DNA of 64,000 nucleotides from Patagioenas fasciata (taxonomy: Eukaryota; Chordata; Aves; Columbiformes; Columbidae): contig NC_092524.1 of NCBI RefSeq assembly GCF_037038585.1, positions 45,531,001-45,595,000 of the forward strand. Direction: 5' to 3'. The position numbers and the translations under genes were made by a program. How positions within the stretch are numbered: the first letter of the stretch is position 1; each line of letters opens with the position of its first letter. The notes under the pieces are model-generated. The model was not told the DNA's origin, searched no databases, and worked only from the letters and a program-made list of their open reading frames with translations. Below are positions 48,904-59,266 of the stretch, piece after piece.

Positions 48904-51729
48904 AAGTGGGATCGATCATCCCTTGTAGAGGCTCACCATGTTGCAGCAGGATGAGTGGACATTGCTTTAACTGTGCACAGAGTGGGTGGGTAGATGGAGA
49001 ATGAATCATAAAACTGGAGTTGGAGAAGACTTACCGGACCAAGCTTCTCTTTTGCAGAGCTTAGAAGGTTAAGTCTGCTGCTTAGGTGTCATTTAGCCCA
49101 TGTCATGGAACGCCATTTCCAAACTGTTTATGCAGTCTATTCTCCTCAAGCCTAACGCATCTATTGCTGGAGTACTTAGGAGCCCCAGTGAAGGGCCAGG
49201 ACCTCATTGTGCCAAGCACTGTACAGACATTCGGTCTCTTGAGCAACAGGCCGTCCTTCCATCCTTTACCTTCAGAGACTATATTCTAATACATCTCGCT
49301 GTCAGAAGCTGACTTACTATCTGAAATAAATGTACTACTCGATATCATTTAATTACATTTGCTGTGTTCTTTTCCTGCTTTCCCCAGTCACTTTTTCCTC
49401 CAAAATTTGTTTGGTATATCAAGCTCTTTAAATGAGTCGACTACATAGATGTTTTGAATTTTTGTTAGTTTCTTCAAATTTGGGATTATTAAGAATGCAG
49501 AGTTTTGCTATGACACTATGCACCTATAATAGCTCCTACATGAAGAGAATGCTCCCCAGCTGAATGTAAAGGTAGAGCTGGTGTCTTTAAAGGTATTGTA
49601 ATTTGGCAGCTCTTGCAGAAGCTCCACCAGGGACCTGTGAATTGGGATCTGCTGTGGTTTGGCTGCCATCTCATAAATTGATGGTAGATGCTCTAGTGAG
49701 ATGTCTTCTTTACTACAGTATGTTTATTGGTCAGCTGAACAGCCCGTAATTCTTTTAACTAAAATAAGCATTTTTTTTTTTCCTAAAATGCAAAAATCCA
49801 GAGCAAAGGTAGAAACTCTTTATTGCCGTGCCATTTTGAGATACATTAAGAGCTTACGAATCTGTTAGGATTACAGAAATGTAATCCTACTTTCAGAACA
49901 ACACTTCGTTTAGCAAAAAAGCTGCTAATAAGTTTCAGTTACTTAGTTTGATGCTTTTACTTTCATCACCATTTGTTTAGGGAACAATATTAAGACTTGG
50001 ATTTATCCGGTACTCTATTCATGCATGTGACTTTAGTGTTTGTTAAAGGGATATGGCATAATATCAATTTGAAGTCAAGCCTTTGTTCCTTCTTTTTTTC
50101 TTTATACTTCACATACTTGGAATTTTTTTTCAGCACCATCAAGTATTGTTATGGAAAGTAGCAAACAATTTTAGTAAATATCCCTTAAAATGTTCATATT
50201 ATTTTTTTTTTAATCTAGTACTTTGTTATGGTCAAAAGTGTCATGATCTCAGTTTCATATCTTTATCTAATGTGGTAGCTCTTACAGGTATTATACTGTA
50301 TTTCTGATGTGATGATACAGTTTGGTTATTGGAAAAAGAGAAATGGATTGAGATAATGAAGATCAAAAGAGACACGGCTTCCGTTTTTAAAAGTGAGGAA
50401 AATATGATTGATAAAGAAAGTGGACAATACAGAAACACTGATAGCCATTTAAAAATCTTTTAATCTCAAAGTGCTTTGATATAATAATTATCAGAAAACA
50501 TTCCAGGTGGCAAGGGTTTGTATTTTTGAGATTGTAACTACTGTCAGATAAAGAAAGACCACCAAAGTGTGAACTAGACCATTTAAGATGCCCCAGGGAT
50601 TTGAGTGCAACATGCTTGACAGGTAATGCCTGATCTTTCTTCCGCCAAAGTCCATCTTTGTTATCACAGTAATTGCAGAATTAGGACACCAGCAATCCAA
50701 TATGATGCATTGTTTAATTACAACCTTCTTCATAATTTTGGTTGTTTTTCAGGCCAAATTAATGAACTAAATTGGTAAGATGTTAAAACAGTTTCAAATA
50801 ATTAAGTATAGGAGATATTTTAATATAGAAAGACTATTGCTTGTTCCTAATGGAAGGAGCAGTGCTGGTAACAAGTGACTGAAGAGTTAACACCAGAGAA
50901 GACTTCCCTCTGAGTCTTCTGCCAAGGTAGGTCAACTCCTGCAATTTTTATTTTCTTAGAAATACCTTGTTTAAAAGCATTCTACCGCATATACGTGTAA
51001 ACAAAGGTTTAGCGCACTGAAAGACATTCTCCTCTTTCTGTGTGCTTCTGTGGCATCAACACAAGGAGCTGACACTATTGATGCACCGCTTCAATATTTC
51101 ATATCTACTTCTATCCAAAGATTGTGCTTCAACCTTTTTATCTTATTTTGTTTCCCGTTAAAGAAAGATAAATGGCTCACACTGGGAGCACTTGTGAAGA
51201 CTAAAGAAGGTTGCAGGGTTTGCTGGGTTGGACATTACATGCTCTAAACAACAGTTGCTCTTCCTTTCCTTTACTAAGTTCTCACATCTCGCTTCCTCCA
51301 GAGCAATTCTTAGGTGTCAGTCTCAATCAGAAAGTTTCTGAGGATTAACCCGGAGAATCCTGAATTTTAAAAAAATCAAGAGATGATCGATGGATTCTTT
51401 TGCTAGATCTCATGTTGCCACTTGCTTTCCACTCTGTTCCTCTAGAGGTTCTCCTTCCTGTACAGTACAGTTGTCCTTTTCACCCTGAGGCTTGGGCACT
51501 CTGCAGAAATAGATACTGTCTAATACTGGAAATGGTTCACAGTGCTTACTTGCTGCTTTGCCCCGTGCATTAGAATAGAGTGCAGTCACAGTGGTTAAGA
51601 TAGAGAAGCCATAAGAGGAGTGAAGTTGATTTCATTTTGCCTGCACTAGGTGAAACAAACTGGAATGCTTTCGTGAACAAGGCAAATATTTCTACTCAAA
51701 GGTAAAAGCACTGTATTGCATTGTTGTTA
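48904..51729. other. ZNF410-FAM161B convergent region
   Basis: AT-rich. It should hold the ZNF410 3' end, but no sequence like its last human exons was recognised. It does hold a possible ancient amniote repeat (49168-49300), a perfect 10-bp hairpin (49866-49889), and the FAM161B 3'UTR. TTTATT near 50947 could be the FAM161B poly(A) signal. Confidence 0.5.
49168..49300 (+). repeat. Possible ancient amniote interspersed repeat
   Basis: The stretch AGTACTTAGGAGCCCCAGT, then CATTGTGCCAAGCACTGTAC, then a degraded ATATTCTAATA, resembles an old repeat I remember as common in turtles and crocodilians. I cannot name the family with certainty. Confidence 0.5.
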
Positions 51730-51864
51730 TTACCTGTGAAGGTCAGATTCTTCTTCCAGCAGGTCAGTGGCACCTTTCCCTTTTTTCTTTACAAATTCTT
51801 CGCTTAGCCCAACCTGCTGGAGGGTGTGTCTGTAGCGACGCTCTGCTCCTTGACGAGCATCATG
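51730..51864 (-). CDS. FAM161B: FAM161B last exon
   Basis: 135 nt after acceptor tttcatag on -. Encodes RYRHTLQQVGLSEEFVKKKG and stops with TAA. Human has TLKQAGLEEDFVRNKG in the same place and then continues further. Confidence 0.9.
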   Translation of the reverse strand, partial: HDARQGAERRYRHTLQQVGLSEEFVKKKGKGATDLLEEESDLHR

Positions 51865-54800
51865 CTATGAAATTGAAACTTAAACAGTAAGCACATAGCA
51901 CTGGAGCTTCCCCATAATGGGGAAATTGTTTTAAAGTTCAGGACTGACACTCCTAACAAGAACATGAGAGCAGCAAAGCCCCCATCCAGAATTTTTATCA
52001 TCCATACAGTACAGTACGAAAAAATACTAGGAGAATATCTCATCTGTATCTAAGCCAGAGCTCACCTTTTCCTGCTTCTGTCCTTTTTCTTCCTTCTTCT
52101 GTTCTCCTGCTTCTACAGCGTTCCAGTCTTACCAGACTAACATACTTGTGTCTCAGTCCTGACTCTGACACTCAATTTGAGAATATGTGCAAAAAGGAGT
52201 TGCGAGAAATTCCGGAAGCACATTTGCTTGTAATTTGTAAGCACTAGCAACAGCAGAGCTCAATAAACGGAGAGCACCTGTGAAATAGTTTCATACCAGC
52301 TCATCTTCAAGAAACTGAAAGACAGGCATCCTGGATCTTATACCCTCATTGCCTCCAAATACACCTTGCAAATTAATGTAGTTTGAGATGATGGTTTTCC
52401 AGAGGCACTGGCCAGTTCCTCAGATTAAGGTATTCTATGTGGAAGGACAGAAATCCTGTCTCACCAGGAGTGAATGCTATCAATACTGCTGAATTCTTAC
52501 CAACCTGGCAAACAGAAATGTTACCAATATTTATCATACAAAGGTGTTCTCTGCCTCCATTAACTACGCGTCTGAACAGAAAGTCTGACCCAGGAGGGTA
52601 CTTTCTATTGAGAAATCTTAAATCTGCACATTGTCAATGTATTGTCACTATGTCTCTAACCAGGTATTCTCCCTGCAAGGAGACAGAACTGAAAGAGAAA
52701 ACCCAGGGGAAGAGATACTTTGTAGTGAGTAAAGATTGTGTTGCACTTCAAGTGCAATATAGATTTGCAGATGATATTGTGTGATGGATTAGACATGCTG
52801 AACGCAACCCCAGATAGCAGAGCTGGCAGGTGATGTAAGCGACATAACTGTCATCAACGTTTCCCTAATAGTGCTTGCGGGACAAAGAAAAAGTGCTCAA
52901 CTGGAGAGGCTAAGGAAAAAAAAAAGATTTCTAGCCTGTAGTATTCAGGTGCAGAACAGGTATTCATATAATTTCTGGTGTGATAAGGCCTCGATTTTTC
53001 ATCACACCATGTATTTTGATTGCAATATATACTAGGGACTGGAAAGCTTTACAGCCAATAAATATGTCTGAGTGTTTTTTCGAGTGGTCAGAAGGATTTT
53101 TTAATATATAATTAAATTATTTATAATGTATATTTTTATTTATTTATAATTAAACTATACTTGAGTGGCCTTATAGGTATTATTTTAAGTACAGTCAAGA
53201 GACGATGCAACCATTTTGACCTTGTTACCTGTGAATTAATTGTAGACTAGGCTTCTTAATACCTGTTTTAAATGAAAACTGAAGTATCCTGTCACCCAGA
53301 AACACTGCGGAACTTTGACCAGTTACCTTGGTGACCTGTTCAAAGAGGTATGGTCTGTTCTTGACTCGCAGCTGCATTTCTTCCAGCTCCTTTCTGTATT
53401 CCTTTGTTCTTGCTTTCATATTTTGCCTGAAATAGAAAAGTTTCCTGTCAATAAGGTTCCTTCTGACTGTAGCTGATCAGGAATGAGGAATTCTCAGTAA
53501 CTGTTCTGTCCTTTAAACAGCCCTGGTAATTGTCTTGATTCTGAACACTGGGCAAAACGCTGCTATTGCTGGCAAGTTACAGACCCATTAGCAAAGCTTT
53601 ACTACTAGAGTGTAAGCAGAGAACTAGCGTTCATGATTTTAGAAAACCTTGTCTTATGTGTGTTTTGCCAACTTACACATCTCAGTTGGTTTGTTTGTAC
53701 AAATTAGTCTCTACAAACGTAAATCTAAAGGAAACCATTCTGTATGGAAAGAGTAGTGTGGAATTGTCAAGAAATGCAAACGAATGTGGAATGGGTATAA
53801 GAGCCAAAAAAGTTAGGCTAGGAATGTTCTTAGACCCAATTCCTCCTAAAGAATTATCTGATGATCCCCAGTTAGTAGAGCAAATAGTTATTTCTGTGCA
53901 GAATAAGATACTGACCAGTTCTGTTTTGACTTCTCCTTGTGTGTTTCCTCCAGACTTCTATGTGGATCAAGGGCTTTTGCTCGGCTGTTCACTGACTTTT
54001 GGATAGCTTGGCATTTCTTTTTCTGTTTCTCCAGCCAATACATTCCTTCTTTGTTCCCTTCCTTTTTGCTGTCTTGGGAGTTTCTATGTAGAAAAAATTA
54101 TTAATGAACTCACTTAAGACTGCCAGACTACATGGTATTGGGTATTTCATTTTTGTGGTCCTCTAAGGAGAAAGGCAAAATTTCAGACATACGAGTGTGC
54201 AGCTCCCAATCAACTGGGGGCAGGGCGAGAATTAGCAGAGAAAGAAGACAGAGAAACATTCAGGAAAAAAGTTATCACTGACGTAGTTGATGTGATGTGG
54301 GAAAACACTGATTTTTTTTTTAAATTTCCTCTCCGCCCCCCCCCCACCCCGTTTTGGTCATTTAGTTGGTGTATAGTCTTGTAGGCAAACTTTTCTACTT
54401 ACTTAAGTGCAGATTCCCTTTTCCTAGTGGCATCTGTAATATGCACCGGGAGGGTGTTGGAAGAGAGAGAGGAAAGTCCAGTCAGAGAATGACCTTTTTG
54501 CACTGAAACCTTGGAAAGTTGCTGAGAATCCTGAAAAAAAATGGAACTTCATTCAGTGTGTTTGTTCACAGCATAGGATCTCCTCTTTTCTTTGTTTTTC
54601 AGAGATAACAGTTGGGGTATGTGAGCAATGCACTTGTTCTTCTCTCTTCCATTAGCAGGGGTTTATGTGGGGAGGGGGATGAGGGGGAGGAGATGTGATT
54701 AGGAGTACAGAAGGGTGGCTGAGCCTTAGCTGTCATAGCTCATCTCTTTGTGTAGAATTTTGTTCTCTCTGGTTTGTCCTAGAATTCTGCAGTACTCCCA

Positions 54801-57800
54801 AGACAAGGGCAGAAGTCACAGGACATTAACCATCCATAAATAAATGCTGTAAATTTAAGAAGTTGCTATCTTGATCAGAGAAAGCAGTACCAGAGAAATG
54901 TCCAGTCATCTCACCTTTATCTTTTCATTAGCCTGCCTCTGCCTGCCATGGAGATTGGAGGTTCTTAGCTTGAATGGCTTATTGCGAGTTGCCTCTTTGA
55001 TTTCTTGTCTCCTTACTGCTTCCCTCTGAAATGCCCAGTAAAGTCCTTCAAAATCCGGTATTGTTGGATTAATCCTTGGCTTGAAGCTGAAACTTTTGTC
55101 CTGCAAGAAGCCAAGTCTTTCCTGCTTAGTTTTAGTGGCAGTTCGGCACTGAGGCTCCCTCCGACAGTTGTTAGTATCTATAAGAGCTACGGAGCTCTCA
55201 AGCAAATCCTTGGCTCTCATTTGAATGCGGATTTCTCTGTAGAGTTCAGCTTCTAATGAATCAAAAGCAAAGCAATGAGAAGAATATGAGTGATATAAAA
55301 GGCTGTAAAATTGCCACTGCACAACTCTAACCTTTTCTTTATGATGGCAGCTACACGTATAGGAGAGACCAGACATCCTGTGTTTTCTTTCCCCACCCTC
55401 CAGCCTCTCTCTCCTCTGCCTCCCATGAAAAAAAAAATCAAAGATACCAGAAAAAACAGGGGAGAGTCTCTTTCTTAGGCATTAACCTCTAGATATCTCT
55501 TTCACTTATCAGAGCAAGTTACTGAAGAGGCATTCTTCTCCTGTTCCTGTTCTACAAACACCAGATCACTCGTGCCCTTTGTCTCAACGAAGTGTTGTGT
55601 TAATCGAGGTTCTACTTTTCATACAGAACTGCATGTCGTGTTGACTGTGTGATTAAAACAAGCTGTTCAAATATAATTCTCAAGGATAATGGCTTTTCTA
55701 TGTAATATCCAGCAATGTTTGCCTATGTTGGAAAAGATTTTAAGAAAGAAGCATTTGGTGGATGGATCATGTCTTGTGACTTCCGTGACAAACCTTCCAT
55801 AGAAAAAAATGTTTCAGGGTACAGTGTCAAACTGAGTCCTTTCCAGTGCAGCACTAAATTTTTGTGAAAACAAACAGTTCGCTGTTGGTTGTGTGAGTGG
55901 TTTGTTTTTTTTTCTTTTAGAAAAAAAATCAATACTGCTGTTTGCAAAATAAGACTTTTTTGGAGTCTATTTAGAAGTTTGCATTGACCATTGACTGAAG
56001 TATGAAATGTTAATTTGTCCTCCCTTCTGATATACCAGATAGAAGAGTGGCCTGTCCTTTTTTTTTTTTTTTTTTTTACTAGAGAACGAAGTGGGAAAAG
56101 CAATGAGGATTATCAAGGACTGGTTTAGGTCCTATATTCAAACATGAAGTCTGTACAGCTTATCATCTGAAAGGAAGTGAGCATCAAGAAAATTTCCATG
56201 GCTGTCCCTGTGACTGGAACGGTCCTGGCAACTACCTCTCCTGTTTTAAGAACTTAATAAGAAGGTGGCAAGTGAGTAACTGAAAGCCTCAGAGAATAGC
56301 AGGAGGGACTGAACAACTGCACTAGCCCTTAGAACCAACCTGATTTCCTGTTTTGGGCTCATGAAATAATTTTTTCCTAGGGGTCCTGTGCAACACAGAT
56401 CACTCAGGTAGGAGTAAAATTGCCAGTTCCAAGAGACTGCAGAGACCTGGGATGCTTCTGGCACTATATCTGTCTTCACATTTGTGCCACAAATCATCTG
56501 AGTCCCTTAATGTAAAATCCAGTGCAGGGAAAGATTTGCAAACTGTCATGATTTGCAGCAAAAGGGGCATGGAAATCTGTCTGAAGAGTACAATGTATCC
56601 GTGTGTGCTGGGGAGCGGTACAGAACTCCTGCTGCTGATGCTGATACAAGACTACTACATTTAGGACACTCTGTTGAAGGCTATCTAGATGAGATGGAAT
56701 GACCACTGATTCACAGGAGAGCTGACAACACCAGGGGACATAATGATATTTGCTTTATACTCCAAGTAACACCCTATGGACCATGATCCTACTTTCCAGC
56801 ATGGAGACAGTGATGGACAGGCAGGGAGTTGTCTTTACAGGAAGAGCCCTGGCATTTTACCTTTGAGTTTATCTCCAAGCAGTGAGTTGTAAGTAGATTT
56901 AGGCACTTTTTTACTGACTTGCTTCAGTTTGGAGCTCTCATTTGTGGTTGTTGCTGCCAGGAATTTTTGTCTGATAGCTTCCTTCTTTTTCTCCTCCTTC
57001 TCCAGGAAACTGAAGGGCCGCTGGGTTGCAAGTAGCAGCTCCTTTCTTTTCTGTGTTGCTATTTGCCTGCGAATCTCGTTCTGCTCCATTATTTCCTGAT
57101 AAAGGGGCAGAAACACGTGGGCAGGTACAGGCAGTGCCCGAAATTGTTTCTGACATTCAGCTTCGTCCTGGCTTTGTCTTTTGTCTCTCTGTTTGTCTAG
57201 TTCAAGAAATGTGTATGACTTCATCAACTGGGACTTTTGGTGAGCTTCCCGCAGTGTCATTTTGAAGGGCTGAGGGATGGTGATGGAAGGAATCCAGGGA
57301 GATGAAGCGCTTTTCGGCCTCAAGCGGGATTTAGGAAGCAAGTGAGGCTTTTGCTGATCCCATGTACTGTCCGAGGTGAGGTCAATCAAAGAACTGGACT
57401 GCCTTTTGTTGCCAGATGTACGACTAAGACAAAGACAGTATGAAGGGAAAATACAAGAAATTATTAAAAAATAGAAATAAAAGAAGGGAGAGGCTGTTGA
57501 TTACAAGCAATATAACGTAGGCCGAGCTGGTCATTAAAAGACAGGCCCAGGGCTTATTGTTCTTGGGCTCTATATTTGGCTTTGTTACCAAAGTTCGCAA
57601 GCAGAGCTTTGCGTTCCATTTTCCACAGGCATTTCCATGTATAAAACAACAGTTAGGCCTACTTAGCTTTATAATGCAATATATTATGCTGCTAGTACTC
57701 TATTGCCAGAAAGGCCACCAGTAAATCAAAAAGTTCCAAGTTCCAGGATATGTGGTTGATAGCTACTCAACATAAAGGACAAGCTCAGGAGAAGCAATAA

Positions 57801-58700
57801 ATTATGCACACAGATGCACAAATCTTAATGAACAGTACTAAACATCAGAATTCCTAAGACACTGATGGAAGGGCTATTGCAAGGAACCGCTTTAATGCGA
57901 GTCTTAAGTGGTTCAGCTGGAAACTTTGTAGCTGATAAGACCATATGATTGATAATATGAGAAAAAAAAAAAATACTATCATTGCTCTTATTGAAATAGC
58001 AAACATCTCATAGGATGCTTGAGGGTGATTGTGAAACCGAGTAAATATTTGGGGATGGAATAAACACAGGGAAAAGGAAGGATGAGTGAGGACTGAGAAA
58101 CGGAAAATGGGAAAAAGGGGGAAATGCCGATCATGTGGGAACCTCGTCAATACCCTTGGCTGGTGATTGCTGAAGTCTGTTCTTCATAAACTCTTTCTTC
58201 TGTATAAGAGCATGTGTGTGATCTTCTAGTGAACTTCAAGCTGGACTAAACACACAGAAAGACCAAAGGTCTGAGAGCTAGAAGCTGGAGGCTGCAGCAC
58301 TGAAGACGGCTCTGGATAGAAATGTGTGTGACCTACTAGCAAATTTTAGGCATGATTAGCAGGAATAGGACACCCGCTGTTCATGTTTTATGTGAATGCT
58401 GCTTATGTGGGCACCTCTTGGCCACATCGTCCCACCTGTGAATAAATTTGTGGCCAGCATTTTAGTGGTATATACGTGGGGAGTTCACGCTCTGCCTTGT
58501 CACTGGTCAGCAGCAGCAGGAATCCCGCATCCTTGCCAGGCACCATCCTACCTGAGAGCCTCCCACAGCTTGTCACGCAGGACTGCCGCCTCCCGCCTGA
58601 AAACCTCGAGCTCCTCATCCTCTTCGGGTACCACCAGGTCATTCTTTAGCTTTTCCTGGTACGGTAAGCCCGGTTCTGATGGAGACCACCGGCCTCCCAT
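51730..58700 (-). CDS. FAM161B: FAM161B, FAM161 family centrosome/cilium protein
   Basis: Seven coding exons join in frame to 526 residues (human about 647): 58700-58552, 57423-56861, 55252-54915, 54530-54403, 54083-53916, 53426-53327 and 51864-51730. The FAM161 (UPF0564) region spans about residues 60-480, with ITIPQPFKMTLREA, PVPAHVFLPLYQEIMEQNE, RPFSFLEKEEKKKEA, GLYWAFQREAVRRQ, ATRNKPFKLRTSNL, TLPVHITDATRKRESAL and RPYLFEQVTK. The family binds microtubules; paralogue FAM161A acts at the photoreceptor cilium. Lys/Glu-rich stretches suggest coiled coils. The first 50 residues (MGGRWSPSEPGLPYQEKL...) do not resemble the human N-terminus, and the C-terminus is about 80 residues shorter. FAM161A is the alternative, but the neighbours favour FAM161B. 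Confidence 0.93.
51865..53326 (-). other. FAM161B: FAM161B intron before last exon
   Basis: 1.5 kb. It contains an A/T-rich stretch at about 53100-53160. A 115-codon + strand open frame at 52437-52784 has no family features. Confidence 0.6.
53327..53426 (-). CDS. FAM161B: FAM161B exon (KEYRKELEEM)
   Basis: 100 nt between acceptor tatttcag and donor AAG|gtaact on -. Encodes KARTKEYRKELEEMQLRVK and RPYLFEQVTK. Confidence 0.94.
53916..54083 (-). CDS. FAM161B: FAM161B exon (EGMYWLEKQKKK)
   Basis: 168 nt. Lys/Glu-rich, with RAKALDPHRSLEET matching human RAKAMDPHKSLEE. Donor is CTG|gtcagt on -. Confidence 0.92.
54403..54530 (-). CDS. FAM161B: FAM161B exon (TLPVHITDATRKRESAL)
   Basis: 128 nt between acceptor tttcag and donor AA|gtaagt. 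Encodes SLTGLSSLSSNTLPVHITDA and RKRESAL, a strongly conserved block. Confidence 0.93.
54915..55252 (-). CDS. FAM161B: FAM161B exon, core FAM161 domain
   Basis: 338 nt between acceptor tcattag and donor AAG|gtgaga. Encodes EAELYREIRIQMRAKDLLES, FSFKPRINPTIPDFEGLY and ATRNKPFKLRTSNL. Confidence 0.95.
56058..56077. repeat. Poly-T run, 20 nt
   Basis: Homopolymer in a FAM161B intron. On the - strand it is poly-A. Confidence 0.85.
56861..57423 (-). CDS. FAM161B: FAM161B exon, N-terminal part of FAM161 domain
   Basis: 563 nt between acceptor tgtcttag and donor AAAG|gtaaaa. It starts SRTSGNKRQSSSLIDLTSDS, then SPWIPSITIPQPFKMTLREA, QFRALPVPAHVFLPLYQEIM and RPFSFLEKEEKKKEA. The largest exon. Confidence 0.95.
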
Positions 58701-58772
58701 CCCGAGAGGCTTCTCCCGGTGGCGGAAGACGCAGGAGGCAGGCTGTTATAGCCTGAGGTGGTGCTGTGTCAC
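58552..58772 (-). CDS. FAM161B: FAM161B start exon
   Basis: Exon between acceptor gtccag and donor CAG|gtagga. 58701-58772 is 5'UTR and ATG at 58700 opens MGGRWSPSEPGLPYQEKL. VPEEDEELEVFRREAAVL is acidic and helical. The start is the first in-frame ATG. The residues do not match the human N-terminus, so the start is less certain than the exon. Confidence 0.8.
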
Positions 58773-58852
58773 CTGGACGAAAACAAACAAACAAAAAGAA
58801 GCGATAAACGCTCGTTTCGGGGAGAAGAGCCCAATCTCCATGCCCGGCCTCG

Positions 58853-59106
58853 GCCCTTACCTGCTGGCCGCCGCTTCAGCCCTCTGACGGCGCCAATGCC
58901 CACTCCAGCCAATCAGCGAAGCCGATAGCGCTTTATGCCCGCCTTCTCGGTCTCAAGTAGTCAATCAGACTCGAAGACGGACGGCGCCCGCCGCTGGGGA
59001 AAACAAGTGTTTTATGTAGCGACCGCCGCCAGGCAGGCTGCGTTGTCATGGTTTTTCGGAGCGACTTCCGCTGGGAGGCGGTTGGAGTGTCGTCACTTCC
59101 GCAGCC
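58853..59106. promoter_or_regulatory. FAM161B / COQ6 bidirectional promoter
   Basis: CpG-rich interval between divergent genes. The FAM161B non-coding exon 1 ends at 58861 (- strand donor CAG|gtaagg) and the COQ6 ATG is at 59107. It holds CCAAT boxes at 58893-58897 and 58909-58913 and ETS-type ACTTCCG at 59064-59070 and 59095-59101. No TATA box seen. Confidence 0.75.
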
Positions 59107-59266
59107 ATGGCGGTTGTGTGTGGCAGGGGGCTGCTGGCCCGGCTGGCTGGGCGGTTGCGGGCCGGCCCGCGGGCTCCGCTCCGCTCTGTCGCCGCCGCCG
59201 CGCCGCTCTACGATGTGGTGGTGTCGGGCGGGGGAATGGTCGGGAGCGCCATGGCCGCCGTGCTGG
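59107..59266 (+). CDS. COQ6: COQ6 exon 1, targeting peptide and FAD loop
   Basis: 160 nt ending GTGCTGG|gtaagg. Encodes a basic, Asp/Glu-free leader and then the Rossmann GGGMVG loop. Confidence 0.95.

Noticed and set aside
53566-54006. 146-codon + strand open frame
   Set aside because: Antisense to FAM161B exon 53916-54083 and its intron; no family features.
55723-56103. 126-codon - strand open frame in a FAM161B intron
   Set aside because: Includes a 20-nt homopolymer giving a Lys run. The FAM161B exons on both sides join in frame without it.
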